64,000 bases of DNA from CAZCAC01 sp964496575 (lineage in GTDB: Bacteria; Planctomycetota; UBA1135; GCA-002686595), in assembly GCA_964496575.1 (NCBI GenBank), contig CAZCAC010000036.1:10134-74133 (forward strand). The letters are read 5' to 3'. Shown here piece after piece: positions 1 through 9,828 of this stretch (positions are counted from its first letter, which is position 1; every line of letters starts with the position of its first letter). Position numbers and translations under genes: made by a program. The notes beneath the pieces are model-generated. The model was not told the DNA's origin. It saw nothing but the letters and a program-made list of their open reading frames with translations, and searched no databases.

Positions 1-1149
1 GGAATCCGCTACGGGGCGTCGTGGGTCTCGGAGAACGAGAACTGGATGACCGACCAGAGCGTCGAGGCTTGGGAGCACGGCGACGCCGACCGCGAGGGCT
101 GCTTCGAGCACATGCAGGACCGTCACTGCCGTTTCTCCCACGTGCGGATCATCGAGAGCACGCCGGCCAGGGCCGTGGTCCACTGGCGCTACGCCCCCGT
201 CAGCGCCCACAACAACACCTGGCGTCCCGACCCGAAGACCGACTGGGAGTGCTGGGTCGACGAGTACTACTACGTCTATCCCGACGCCACCGGCATCCGG
301 CGCGTCTCGTGGAAGACGGGTACGCTGGGCAGGCCGCGACAGCTCCAGGAGACGCTCGCACTGCTCCACCCGGGGCAGGTGGTGTCGGATCTCCTGGAGA
401 AGGTGTTCGTCCGTACGGCGGACTACGAGGGCAACCGCGGGGAGGGGCTCACCGTCGAGGATCCGCACAGTCCACCCTACGGCCCCTTCAAGTGGGACGA
501 TCCCCAGCCGTTCACGATCCAGCAGTACGCCTTCAAGTCGACGCACAAGCCGTTCATCTGCTTCGAGCCGGGCAACACGATGCACATCAGGCACCGGGGC
601 CTGGGCTCCTACGACCGAGCCGTGGGCTGCAACCACTTCCCCGTGGGGCAGGCCCGCTGCGACGGTCGGTCCACGCGCACGGCGGATCGCCCGTCGCACT
701 GTTCCAGCTTTCCCATCTCGAACCCCGTGGTCCACGAGGAGGGGGATCGCTCGTACTGGTGCGGCTTCTACGGCATGAAAGACCTCGGCGTCGATCGGCT
801 GATCGTGCTCGGCCGATCCTGGGCCCACGCGCCGGAGCTGGTCGATGCCGATACGGGGTTCACCTCCGAGGGGTACGACCGGAGTCGACGCAGCTACACC
901 CTGGAGAACACCGGTGGAGCGCCGGCTTCGCTGAGCTTCACGCTGAAGGGCAGCGAGTCGTCCCCCATCCAGAACCCCGCCTTCTTCGTCCGGGGTTGGG
1001 GCGCGGAAGGGGCGAGAGTGCTCCTGAACGGCGAGGAGCACCTCGACTGCGAGGTTGGAGTCGTGTCCGAGCTGGAAGGACTGAACCTCGTCCTCTTTCT
1101 CTGGCACGAGGCCAGCGGCGACCTGCGCGTCACCCTGATCCCCGAGTAG
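1..1149 (+). CDS. Conserved hypothetical protein, 5' end cut by the window
   Basis: The frame is open from the first base and ends at TAG 1147-1149. The first Met codon is at 46, but the in-frame residues before it (GIRYGASWVSENENW) look like real protein, so the true start is probably upstream of the window. The visible 382 residues are soluble, rich in Trp, Tyr and His, and show no catalytic motif I recognise. The style resembles secreted proteins of unknown function that I associate with Planctomycetes and Verrucomicrobia; this is a weak resemblance and not a family assignment. The next gene downstream is also secreted. Function is unknown. Confidence 0.75.
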   Translation, partial: GIRYGASWVSENENWMTDQSVEAWEHGDADREGCFEHMQDRHCRFSHVRIIESTPARAVVHWRYAPVSAHNNTWRPDPKTDWECWVDEYYYVYPDATGIRRVSWKTGTLGRPRQLQETLALLHPGQVVSDLLEKVFVRTADYEGNRGEGLTVEDPHSPPYGPFKWDDPQPFTIQQYAFKSTHKPFICFEPGNTMHIRHRGLGSYDRAVGCNHFPVGQARCDGRSTRTADRPSHCSSFPISNPVVHEEGDRSYWCGFYGMKDLGVDRLIVLGRSWAHAPELVDADTGFTSEGYDRSRRSYTLENTGGAPASLSFTLKGSESSPIQNPAFFVRGWGAEGARVLLNGEEHLDCEVGVVSELEGLNLVLFLWHEASGDLRVTLIPE

Positions 1150-1189
1150 CCGAAGGTAGCCGCCCGTGTCAGCGGGCTCGGCGTGACTC

Positions 1190-1207
1190 TCCCCGGCTTT
1201 TCGGGGA
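1190..1207 (+). terminator. Possible hairpin terminator after the first gene
   Basis: TCCCCG and CGGGGA form a 6-bp GC stem around a 6-base loop (GCTTTT), about 40 bases after the TAG of the upstream gene. There is no T-run after the stem, so it is at best a weak intrinsic terminator. Confidence 0.25.
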
Positions 1208-1267
1208 AGTCGCTGTGCGACAGCGACATCCCTGGTATGTGTAGGAAGGAGCCCGACTTCGCTTCTC

Positions 1268-2467
1268 ATGTCGATCCTGCACACCTTGCTCGCTGTCTGC
1301 GCGACCGCCGGAGCCGCCTCGGCGCAGCTCGACGTGGCCATCGTCGCCTCGGCGAGCGGGTCGGATACCGATTGTCGCTTCACCGATCCTCGGGACAAGC
1401 TGATGGCCAGCGGGAGGTTCGACACGGTCGACGTCATCAACGTCACCCCCGCGATCCCGACCCTGGCGGAGCTCCTGAGCTACGACGCCGTCATCTGCTG
1501 GACCAACCTGAGCGTTGCCGACGGTGACGCCTGGGGGGACGTCATGGCCGACTACGTCGACGCCGGCGGGGGCGTGGTCATCGCGGTCTTCGCCAACTAC
1601 TCGACCACGATCGACCGCTACCTCGGCGGCCGCTGGGAGACCGGCGGATACGAGGTGCTCATCTCGAAGAGCGGAAGCGGGTCGGGTGCCGCGACACTCG
1701 GTGTCGTCCACGTTCCCGATCACCCGGTGATGTCGGGGGTCAACACCTTCGACGGAGGGCCGACGTCCTACAAGCCCGCGGGAACGGCGCTGACCCCCGG
1801 CTCGACCTTGATCGCCGAGTGGAGCGACGGGAAGGTCCTGGTCGCCGAGGGCGCGAATCACCAGCGCATCGACCTCGGCATGTACCCTCCTTCCTCCGAC
1901 TGCGTCTCCACTTCCTGGGTCTCGTCGACGGACGGCGCGTTGCTCCTGGCCAACGCCCTCGCCCACGTCGCCGGCGCCGTCGCTCCCGGCACGGGGTACT
2001 GCCTCGGTGATCCCGGCAGCGGAACGCCGTGCCCGTGTTCCAACGACAACGACGGCAGCGTTCCCGGATCCGGCTGCGCGAATGGCGTCTCCGCCGCGGG
2101 AGCTCGACTGACGGGCAGCGGAAAGGCCCGGGTCGGCGCCGACACGCTGGTCCTCTCCGCCACCGGTCTGGAGCCCCACAACTCCGGCCTCTACTTCCAG
2201 GCGGACAACGATCTCTCTCCGGGTCTCGCCTGGGGGGACGGCCTGCGCTGCGCCGGCGGGCAGCTGAGGCGACTCGGCGTCCGCTTCTCCGACGGGAGTG
2301 GCGAGTCCGACACCTCGGGCCTCGCGCTGCCCATCTCGGTGAAGGCCGGGAACGTCGCGCCCGGCGACACCAAGTTCTACCAGTGCTGGTACCGCAACCC
2401 TGGCGGCTCTCCGTGCTCGACCGACTTCAACGCGTCGAATGGCTACGTCATTCTCTGGGGGCCTTGA
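1268..2467 (+). CDS. Secreted protein: ThuA/GATase-like N-domain plus planctomycete C-terminal Cys-rich domain
   Basis: 399 residues. Residues 1-19 are a signal peptide ending ASA before QLDV. Residues 20 to about 235 have an alpha/beta pattern (LDVAIVAS..., YDAVICWTN, GGGVVIAVFA) like ThuA or glutamine-amidotransferase-like folds, but no catalytic Cys nucleophile is obvious, so an enzyme role is not claimed. Residues from about 240 onwards form the shared C-terminal domain: YCLGDPGSG-PCPC, a GC pair, GDGLRCAGG, YQCWYRNPGGSPC and a final NGYVILWGP. Four other genes in this window carry the same tail on unrelated N-domains. No strong ribosome site precedes ATG 1268. The protein is probably exported and surface-associated. 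The C-terminal family match is strong; the fold of the N-domain is an inference. Confidence 0.85.
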   Translation: MSILHTLLAVCATAGAASAQLDVAIVASASGSDTDCRFTDPRDKLMASGRFDTVDVINVTPAIPTLAELLSYDAVICWTNLSVADGDAWGDVMADYVDAGGGVVIAVFANYSTTIDRYLGGRWETGGYEVLISKSGSGSGAATLGVVHVPDHPVMSGVNTFDGGPTSYKPAGTALTPGSTLIAEWSDGKVLVAEGANHQRIDLGMYPPSSDCVSTSWVSSTDGALLLANALAHVAGAVAPGTGYCLGDPGSGTPCPCSNDNDGSVPGSGCANGVSAAGARLTGSGKARVGADTLVLSATGLEPHNSGLYFQADNDLSPGLAWGDGLRCAGGQLRRLGVRFSDGSGESDTSGLALPISVKAGNVAPGDTKFYQCWYRNPGGSPCSTDFNASNGYVILWGP

Positions 2468-2513
2468 CGGCGCCGCGCTCGACAGCTGACGGCCGCGATG
2501 CTCGAATGATCAG

Positions 2514-2747
2514 ATGGAGCCCGAGGATCACCCCGAGCTGAATCGAGTCGACGGCGCGATACGGATCGTCGTCGCCTCGATCGCCTGCGTCGGCGGGGGG
2601 ATCGTCTTTCTCGTCGAGGCGGAGGACCCCGAGCTCTGGCAGATCGCGGCGGCCGCCCTGGTCATCGCTCTGGGCCTCGCGCTGCCCTCGCTGACGAGCC
2701 GCTGGTTCCGCTACCGTGGGGAGAAGGACCCTCCGGATCGCGAGTGA
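2514..2747 (+). CDS. Small two-segment membrane protein
   Basis: 77 residues. Two hydrophobic stretches (about residues 16-33 and 42-59) are separated by an acidic loop, and the ends are charged, which suggests a two-pass inner-membrane peptide. It lies between a secreted protein and the first TPR/WD40-like gene, and its stop is about 60 bases before that gene's GTG start, so the two may be cotranscribed. I do not recognise the family. A short hydrophobic ORF in GC-rich DNA can be spurious, but the codon use and positioning are plausible. Confidence 0.5.
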   Translation: MEPEDHPELNRVDGAIRIVVASIACVGGGIVFLVEAEDPELWQIAAAALVIALGLALPSLTSRWFRYRGEKDPPDRE

Positions 2748-2808
2748 CCGTACTTCCGGCGGAACCCCCTCGCCTCTCGACGGTTCGAGGGGAGGAGGAG
2801 ACGTCCCC

Positions 2809-5799
2809 GTGCTTGCCACCCTGATCACCCTGGCGATGGTGGCTCCCCCGATCGAGGAGCCGGACTGGATCGGACTGTTCCTGGAGGGTAGCCGCGCCCT
2901 GGAACGGGGAGAGCTCCACGAAGCGCAGTGCGCGCTGGAGCGAGCCCTGGACCTGCAACCCGGCCACGCCCCCATCGCCTGGCAGCTCGCCAGTGCGATG
3001 GCACGGTCGGGAGAGACTTCCGGAGCACTGGATCAGCTCGAGACGATCGTGACCCGGGGCGGCGGCGAGGCGGCGCTGCTCGAGTGGGACCCCGACCTCG
3101 CGTCGCTGCGGCGGGAGGCTCGCTTCGGCGCCCTGCTCGAGCGGCTCGAGACCAGGGAGAGGACCTCGCCGCCGCTCGAGCTCCCCGTCGCCCGGCTGAC
3201 GGTGAGCGGTGGTGGCCGGATCCTGTCGGCTTCACCCGGAGCGGAGGTCGCGACCACCCTGGCGCGCGGTCAGTACGCCCTCCGCGACCTGCGCGCCGGC
3301 GAGACCCTGGTGATGCTCGAGCGGCCGGGTGAGCTCCTCTGCGGGGTGGCGATGAGCCCCGACGGTCGCTGGGCGGTCACCGACAGCGCCAGGAGAGGCC
3401 GAGGCTCGAACCGTCACTACCTGCGCGTCTTCGATGCCGTCACCGGGGACCTCGTCACCGAGCTGGCCGCGGTCGGCTACGGAGCGAAGCTCCAGTTCAG
3501 CCACGGCGGCACGCGGATGATGGCGGAGGGTGGAAGTCTGGACTCCTGCGTGGTGTGGGCGACGGAGAGCTGGAGGCCGATCGCCATGCCCTCCGTCGAC
3601 GCCGACCAGGCCTTGCTCTCGCCCGACGGGACGCGGATCCTCTTCCTCTCGCGCAGCGGGAAAGGGCTGAGCGAGCTGGTCTTCTGGGACGTCGACGAAC
3701 ACCGCTGTCTCGCGCGCCACCAGAAGCTGGCCACCGTGCCGAATACGCGGTGGGAGTTCTCGGCCGGCGGTAGCTTCGCCGTGGTCGTGGAGAACATGGG
3801 CGGCGGCCTTCGCCTCTACGACGGATTCGACGGGGCGGAGCTGAAGCGGATAGAACCTGGAGAAGATCGCTTCACGCACGCGTGCTTTCTGGGCGAGACC
3901 GCCGAGCTGGTCTCCATCGACCGCGACCGGCTGCGGGTATGGAACGCCCGCACCGGTGATCCGCTGCGGACGCTGGCCACCCTCGAGGGAGGCGGCGAGG
4001 CGGCGGGACACCTGGACGCCGCACCGGACGGAAGCCGGGTGCTCGTGTCGGGATTGGGGTTGGCCTCGCCGACGGCCTTCGACCCGGACACCGGAGAGAT
4101 CGCGTGGACCGCGGCGAGCTCGCCGGAGAAGCCGGACGACGAGCTCTGGCGGGCGTGCTACACCTCGGACGGCTCACGCGTGTTCGCCCTGCAGAGCGGA
4201 TCCAGCCACGACGGCGTGGTGATCGATGCCCGTTCCGGCGAGCAGCTGTCGACGACCGGCGAGCAGGAGCAGCGGGGGATCGTGCGAGCCCACCCGCGGC
4301 GAGACGAGCTGTGGGTGGGCCGTGAGGACGGCGGCCTGCTCCGGCTCGATGCGACTCGCGGGCGAGTCCAGGGCCGCTGGCGCCACGGGATCGCGGCCAT
4401 CCTCGGCCTCTGCTTCTCCCGCGAGGGAGACCGGCTGGTCACGCTCGATCGCGCCGGGGTCCTCCGCGTGATCGAGACGACGGGCGGCGAGGTGGTGGCG
4501 GCGATCGCGAACCCCGTCCCCTCGGACCCGACCTGGTCGACGCCGCACCTGCGCTTCTCCCCGGAAGGCTCGGCGCTCCTGGTCGCCGAATCCAGCACGG
4601 AGCTCCGGATCCACGACACCTCCGACTGGTCGCTCCGCTGCGAGATCGAGGTCGAACGGGGTGTGCCGCAGTGGAGCTGGCGGCCGGATGGTCGAGTGCT
4701 CGCCACCGGCGCCGAGGAGGGGCGCGTGTGGCTGTACGACACGAACACCGGGTTCCGCCTGCCAGTCGAGATCGACATCGATTCCGACGTCTTCGCGCTC
4801 GCCTTCGAACCGCACGGCGACCGGCTGTGGGTGGGCGGGAGTGAGTCCAGGGTGCACGTCTTCGATGTCGAGAGCGGCACCGAGGTACACACGCTGGAGA
4901 TGCCGCATCACGACCCCATCTTCGAGCACGTCTGGCTGGGCACCATCACCTTTCGCGAGGACGGCGCGCTGGCGATCACCGCCTCGGCCGGGTACGGCGT
5001 GGTCGCGGCCTGGGACCCGGCGAGTGGCCGGCAGCTGTGGGAGTACGGCTACGAGGGCGGTAACGGTTCCGAGCTCTGTAGCGCCTTCGACCGGAGCGGT
5101 GAGCGCGTCTACGTCTGGGGGCAGGGCTTCTGGACGCCTCGGATCGTGAGTGCCGAGGACGGGAGCACGCTCCTCGACCTCGCCGATCGACGGTTTCGCG
5201 AGCTGGTGCCGCTACCGGGTGGAGAGCGGCTCGCCGTTTCGGCCCTGGAAGGAGTGGAGGTGATCGAGACCGACCGGGGCACGAGTCGCTGGACGCGCTT
5301 CGAGCTCGCGGGCGACGGCTGGCTGCTCGCCGCCGCCACGCACCACGTCGACGGGACCCGGCGTGGGCTGGAGGAGATGCACCTGTGCCTTCCCGAGCGC
5401 TCCTATCCACTCGACGCGCTGGCGTCGGCGCTGCTCGATCCGAAGAAGGTCCGCGCGGCGGCGGAGGGAGTCCTCCTGGCGCCCGCTCGGCTCCCCGCGA
5501 TGCCGGCGCTCGTGTGGGAGGTGAAGCCGCCGCGCGTCGTGCGGCTGACCGAGGAGAAGGAGCCGCCCGCGGTCACGCTGGTGGCCCGCTGCTCCGAGGG
5601 CCTCGCCGGTTTCGAGCTCCTACGCGACGGCGAGCGCCAGCTCCTGGCCGGGGAGGTGGTCTCCCCCACCAGGCGACACCTGACCTTCCAGCTCGAACGC
5701 CCGGCCCGCGGGAAATCGATCGACTACCGCTGGCGATCGATCGGCGAGAAGGGTGTCCTCAGCCGGGCGCTGCACCTGACCGTCGAGCTCGAACGGTGA
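2809..5799 (+). CDS. TPR plus WD40-like beta-propeller protein, paralogue 1
   Basis: 996 residues from GTG 2809. The frame is open further upstream, but this start matches the N-termini of the two paralogues at 11439 and 16444 and is preceded by a GGAGGAGGAG ribosome site (2791-2800). A short hydrophobic N-terminus is followed by a TPR-like helical segment (LFLEGSRALERGEL..., ALERALDLQPGHAP) over residues 15-110. Then come many WD40/YVTN-like blades, recognisable by SPDGRWAV, SPDGTRILF and LRVFDAVTGDLV motifs, to about residue 850. A conserved C-terminal beta-domain ends the protein. It is probably a scaffold or sensor at the membrane. No enzymatic residues were seen. It belongs to a three-member local family. 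Confidence 0.85.
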   Translation: MLATLITLAMVAPPIEEPDWIGLFLEGSRALERGELHEAQCALERALDLQPGHAPIAWQLASAMARSGETSGALDQLETIVTRGGGEAALLEWDPDLASLRREARFGALLERLETRERTSPPLELPVARLTVSGGGRILSASPGAEVATTLARGQYALRDLRAGETLVMLERPGELLCGVAMSPDGRWAVTDSARRGRGSNRHYLRVFDAVTGDLVTELAAVGYGAKLQFSHGGTRMMAEGGSLDSCVVWATESWRPIAMPSVDADQALLSPDGTRILFLSRSGKGLSELVFWDVDEHRCLARHQKLATVPNTRWEFSAGGSFAVVVENMGGGLRLYDGFDGAELKRIEPGEDRFTHACFLGETAELVSIDRDRLRVWNARTGDPLRTLATLEGGGEAAGHLDAAPDGSRVLVSGLGLASPTAFDPDTGEIAWTAASSPEKPDDELWRACYTSDGSRVFALQSGSSHDGVVIDARSGEQLSTTGEQEQRGIVRAHPRRDELWVGREDGGLLRLDATRGRVQGRWRHGIAAILGLCFSREGDRLVTLDRAGVLRVIETTGGEVVAAIANPVPSDPTWSTPHLRFSPEGSALLVAESSTELRIHDTSDWSLRCEIEVERGVPQWSWRPDGRVLATGAEEGRVWLYDTNTGFRLPVEIDIDSDVFALAFEPHGDRLWVGGSESRVHVFDVESGTEVHTLEMPHHDPIFEHVWLGTITFREDGALAITASAGYGVVAAWDPASGRQLWEYGYEGGNGSELCSAFDRSGERVYVWGQGFWTPRIVSAEDGSTLLDLADRRFRELVPLPGGERLAVSALEGVEVIETDRGTSRWTRFELAGDGWLLAAATHHVDGTRRGLEEMHLCLPERSYPLDALASALLDPKKVRAAAEGVLLAPARLPAMPALVWEVKPPRVVRLTEEKEPPAVTLVARCSEGLAGFELLRDGERQLLAGEVVSPTRRHLTFQLERPARGKSIDYRWRSIGEKGVLSRALHLTVELER

Positions 5800-5935
5800 G
5801 CTGACGCGATCCTCCCTCGCTCGAGAGAGAGTGTCGCGTCATCTCTTCGAACCGATCAGGCCCTATCGCGGTGGCCGACCCGGTGCTACAACGGAGTTGC
5901 GCATCCGCAGGACCTCGCGTTCCAAGGAGATCGTC

Positions 5936-7597
5936 ATGCGGCCCGGACACCTCTTCCCCAACGCGTTTGCCCTCTTGCTGACCCCGGTCCTCGGCTTCTC
6001 CCAGACCTCGGTCTGGACGGTCGACGACGATGGCCCCGCGGACTTCGCCACCATCGGGGAGGCGGTCGCCGCCTCGTCCGACGGGGATGCCATCCTGGTC
6101 CGAGGCGGGAGCTACCCGAGCTTCACGCTCGACGCCAGGGGCGTCACCGTCGTCGGCGAGCCCGACGTCACGTACGTTCACGGACACGTGCAGATCGAGA
6201 ACCTCGCTCCGGGGCAGGTGGCCGTGCTGTCCAGCCTGGCCGTGCGTTCTACCGACCACGAGGCTATTCGGGCCCACGACAACCAGGGATCGATTCGCCT
6301 GCAGTCCTGCGAGTTGTTCCATTACTGGAACCACGACGATGATCGTGGACACGGCGCCCTCATCGTCGACAGCGACGACGTTTGCCTCGTCGACTGCGTG
6401 CTGCGTGGAGGAGTCGGGACCTATGTGGACTACTGGTGGTACGCCCCGGGTGGAGCCGGAGCCGTGATCGAACACTCGACCATCGCCCTCTACGACTGTG
6501 ACGTCCGTGGTGGGGATGGTGGAGACAACGACTTCGAGAAGTGGGAGGCTGGCGACGCGGGACCGGGAGGCGTCGTCGTCGAGTCCTTCCTGTTCCTCTC
6601 GAACTCCCCGTTCACGGGCGGCGACGGAGGGGACTTGCTGGACTTCTGGAACACCAGCTCCGGTGGAGACGGCGGGGCGGGCATGGACCTGAAGGACCTG
6701 GCCTCGGAGCTGCAGATCCTCCACAGTCCGATCAGCGGCGGCGAAGGTGGGACGAGCGATGGGTTGGGAAGCTCGGGGTCCCCGGGTCCCCCTTTCACCG
6801 GCTCCGGAGCCTCCCTGATCGTCCAGCTATCCGGCACCCGTCGCCAGATGGAGGTGACCCGCCACTGCCAGCCGGTCGGCACGACCCTCCTGGCCACCTT
6901 CCGTGGTCTGCCCGGTGACACGGTCTACCTGCCCGTCGACCGGGGCACGGCGTTCACGTTCGACGTCACGGTGAAGGGCGCCTGGATCCTCCCGCAGCCG
7001 CCGTCGATCCCCCCGACGCCGATCGCGCTGATCCCCGCTTCCGGCGAGATCCAGGTCGAGCTCCCCTCGACGGTGCCGACCGGGGGGAATGTGGCCGAGG
7101 TCGAGTTCCGGCAGATGTGGGTCTTCAGCCAGGCCGGCGAGACGCTCCTCGGCTCCCCCACCGGCACGCTTCAGATCGCCTGCTCCGCTCCCCTGACCTA
7201 CTGCGTGGGCGCGCCGAACTCGGTCGGTCCCGGGGCAGCCATCTCGCTGACCGGCTCGGTCAGCGTCTTCGTCAATGACGCCTTGCTGAACGCGACGGGC
7301 ACCCCGCCCGACCAGTTCGGCCTCTTCTTCTACGGCCCCAATCAGATCCAGATACCCTTCGGGGACGGGTTCCGCTGCGTGGGCGGAGGTGTCTATCGCC
7401 TCGGCGCGGTGATCAGCGACGCGAGCGGCTACGCCTTCGATGTGCTCGACTACACGCAGCCTCCGATGAACGCCGGCAGCGGTCACGTCTCGCCGGGTGA
7501 CAGCTGGAACTTCCAGTACTGGTACCGCGACCCGAGCGGGCCGGGCGGCACGGGGTCCAACACCTCGAACGCGCTGGCGGTCACGTTCTGTCCGTGA
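5936..7597 (+). CDS. Secreted right-handed beta-helix protein with planctomycete C-terminal domain
   Basis: 553 residues from ATG 5936, which has AAGGAG at 5923-5928; the frame is open upstream, but this start yields a clean signal peptide (residues 1-22, ending GFSQ). The next segment, VDDDGPADFATIGEAVAAS, is the usual opening of pectin-lyase-like parallel beta-helix proteins in Planctomycetes. Glycine-rich turns (RGGDGGDND, GGDGGDLLD, SGGEGGTSDG) mark the helix coils to about residue 300. An intermediate beta-domain follows. A divergent copy of the shared C-terminal domain (YCVGAPNS, FGDGFRCVGG, WYRDPSG) occupies roughly the last 140 residues. It probably binds carbohydrate or mediates surface contacts. 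No polysaccharide-lyase active site is evident. Confidence 0.85.
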   Translation: MRPGHLFPNAFALLLTPVLGFSQTSVWTVDDDGPADFATIGEAVAASSDGDAILVRGGSYPSFTLDARGVTVVGEPDVTYVHGHVQIENLAPGQVAVLSSLAVRSTDHEAIRAHDNQGSIRLQSCELFHYWNHDDDRGHGALIVDSDDVCLVDCVLRGGVGTYVDYWWYAPGGAGAVIEHSTIALYDCDVRGGDGGDNDFEKWEAGDAGPGGVVVESFLFLSNSPFTGGDGGDLLDFWNTSSGGDGGAGMDLKDLASELQILHSPISGGEGGTSDGLGSSGSPGPPFTGSGASLIVQLSGTRRQMEVTRHCQPVGTTLLATFRGLPGDTVYLPVDRGTAFTFDVTVKGAWILPQPPSIPPTPIALIPASGEIQVELPSTVPTGGNVAEVEFRQMWVFSQAGETLLGSPTGTLQIACSAPLTYCVGAPNSVGPGAAISLTGSVSVFVNDALLNATGTPPDQFGLFFYGPNQIQIPFGDGFRCVGGGVYRLGAVISDASGYAFDVLDYTQPPMNAGSGHVSPGDSWNFQYWYRDPSGPGGTGSNTSNALAVTFCP

Positions 7598-7746
7598 GGC
7601 CGAGGAGGACCGAGGGTACCGAGCCCGAACGCTCTCCTCCCGTCACACGGCGGGTCGACGAACGCGCCCGCGGCCCCTGGTCACGTTCCGTCGGCGGTTC
7701 CGGGTCGACCAGCAAGAAGTGCCCGGTCGCGGTACCATGTAGCAAC

Positions 7747-9732
7747 ATGAGGAGACTCCTGCTGCTCGTCATCTGCCTGGGGCTGGCCAACGTGGCCGCC
7801 GCCCAGCTCGCACTCGAGGACTTCGACGGTGGTACCTTTCCGCCCCCGGGCTGGGTCGTCCGCGACAACAGCGGCCACGGCAGCGTCTGGCAGACCAGCT
7901 CCCATTGGGGCGATGGGAACCTGGCCGGTGGCACGGGCGAGTGCGCCGCCGCCGACAGTGACTCTCATCCATGGCCCCCCGTCGACACCGACCTGATCAC
8001 GCCCGCGTTCGACGTCCCCGCGCTCAACTTCTTCTTGGAGTTCGATCACGGCTACGAGTACCACCAGTCCGACTGGGGTGATGTCGATGCCAGCGTCGGT
8101 GGCGGTCCCTGGATCGACCTGAGGCGCTTCTACACTCACGGTGGTCACATCCGGATCAGCCTCGATGCCTTCGCGGGCTCGACGAACGTCCGGATCCGAT
8201 TCCGCTACGTCGCCCAGGGCGACCGATACTGGCATGTCGACAACGTCGAGGTCGTCCAGTGGAAACCGGCGCTCTGGAAGGAGGACTTCGACGGCGGCAT
8301 CTGGCCTCCGGCGGGCTGGACGGTGGTCGACCACGCTGGCACCGGAAACGTGTGGGACACCGGTAGCAGCTACCCCTACGGGAACCCGTCCGGAGGCACT
8401 GGCGAGTGCGCCGCCACCGACGGCTGGGGGTACGGAACCGGGGCGCTGGCCAACACCAGCCTGATCACCCATGTGTTCGATATTCCGCCCGGGGCCTACG
8501 ACCTGGAATGGCAGAACAACTTCGTCGGCAGCTTCGACTTCGGCTACGTCTACATCAGCGTCGGCGGTGGTGGCCCCTGGATCCTCCTGAAGACCTTCGA
8601 CCCGGAAACCTCCGGCTGGGAGTTGGTCAGCTTGTACGACTACTCCGGAGCGACGGGCTGCCGGTTCCGATTCGGCTATGAGAAGGCTCAAGGGGCGCTG
8701 GGTCACCGCTGGCACGTCGATGACGTCACCGTCCGGGAAGCAGAACCGCCCCCTCCCGCCATCTGGGAGGAGGTCTTCAACGGGGGCACGTTCCCGCCCG
8801 CTGGCTGGACGGTCTTCGACAACGCCGGAGGCGGCAACGTCTGGAATCTCTCCTCGACCTGGACCAAGGGCAACCGGACCGGGGGATCGGGCGAGGCCGC
8901 CGCGATCGACGACGACGAGGTCGGCCACGGGACGATGACCGACACCGAGCTGATCACTCCTTCCTTCCTCGTGCCCGGCGCCAGCCTGTTGTTCTCCTAC
9001 CGACACCAGTTCGTCCAGGAGCATGGACAGGAGGGGCGGGTCGACATCAGCGTCGAGGGCGGTCCCTGGACGAACCTGCACACGTATACGGATTCCACGG
9101 GAGGCACGGTCGAGGTCGACATGGATACCTACGTCGGGAACAACGTGCAGATCCGCTTTCACTACACGGACCTCGGCACCTGGGGTTGGTACTGGCACGT
9201 CGACGACGTGAGGCTGTATCTGCCAGGCGTCGTCGCCCCGGGCTCACCCTTCTGCTTCGGCAGCACCACGTCGGGCAATCCCTGCCCGTGCGACAATGAC
9301 AACGACGGCTCCGATGTGGTCGGTGCCGGCTGTGCGCACGACGACTCCCCGGCGGGCGCCCGTCTCGGGGCGAGTGGCCAGGCGAGCGTCACGGCCGACA
9401 CGCTGCTCCTCCAGGGTCAGCGCGGACCGGTCGGCAACTCGACCCTGTTCTTCCAGGCTGACAACACCAACGACGGTGCCGGTCTCTTCCTCGGCGACGG
9501 CATTCGTTGCGCCGGTGGAGGTCTGATCCGCCTGAAGGTCGGGCTGACCGACGCGACCGGGTACGCCGACTCGAGCCCGATGATGATCAGCACCCGATCG
9601 GCGAACTTCGGCCACCCGATCTCGCCCGGTGAGACGCTGTACTACCAGTGGTGGTTCCGCGACGTGGGCGGCTCGCCCTGTGGCACCGAGAGCAACACCT
9701 CGAACGGCTACGGGATCACCTGGATTCCTTGA
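7747..9732 (+). CDS. Secreted protein with three choice-of-anchor-J/MAM-like repeats and planctomycete C-terminal domain
   Basis: 661 residues from ATG 7747; upstream in-frame sequence lacks a signal peptide, whereas residues 1-20 from this start form one (LLLLVICLGLANVAAAQ). Three homologous domains start at about residues 23, 176 and 339, each opening with (E)DFDGG-(F/W)PP-GW and ending with a W-HVD(N/D)V motif typical of MAM/jelly-roll adhesion domains. From about residue 497 comes the shared C-terminal domain (FCFGSTTSGNPCPCDND, GDGIRCAGGG, YYQWWFRDVGGSPC). It is likely an extracellular adhesion or ligand-binding protein. There is no strong ribosome site. The internal triplication is directly visible; the ligand is unknown. 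Confidence 0.85.
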   Translation: MRRLLLLVICLGLANVAAAQLALEDFDGGTFPPPGWVVRDNSGHGSVWQTSSHWGDGNLAGGTGECAAADSDSHPWPPVDTDLITPAFDVPALNFFLEFDHGYEYHQSDWGDVDASVGGGPWIDLRRFYTHGGHIRISLDAFAGSTNVRIRFRYVAQGDRYWHVDNVEVVQWKPALWKEDFDGGIWPPAGWTVVDHAGTGNVWDTGSSYPYGNPSGGTGECAATDGWGYGTGALANTSLITHVFDIPPGAYDLEWQNNFVGSFDFGYVYISVGGGGPWILLKTFDPETSGWELVSLYDYSGATGCRFRFGYEKAQGALGHRWHVDDVTVREAEPPPPAIWEEVFNGGTFPPAGWTVFDNAGGGNVWNLSSTWTKGNRTGGSGEAAAIDDDEVGHGTMTDTELITPSFLVPGASLLFSYRHQFVQEHGQEGRVDISVEGGPWTNLHTYTDSTGGTVEVDMDTYVGNNVQIRFHYTDLGTWGWYWHVDDVRLYLPGVVAPGSPFCFGSTTSGNPCPCDNDNDGSDVVGAGCAHDDSPAGARLGASGQASVTADTLLLQGQRGPVGNSTLFFQADNTNDGAGLFLGDGIRCAGGGLIRLKVGLTDATGYADSSPMMISTRSANFGHPISPGETLYYQWWFRDVGGSPCGTESNTSNGYGITWIP

Positions 9733-9828
9733 GCTCTGATCGACGCCGGAGGGCGCAGCCGATGTGCCGGTCCACCGATCTTCCGGACTCATCTCCGCCG
9801 GGATCGGGCCTCGGGAGCGACGACGACC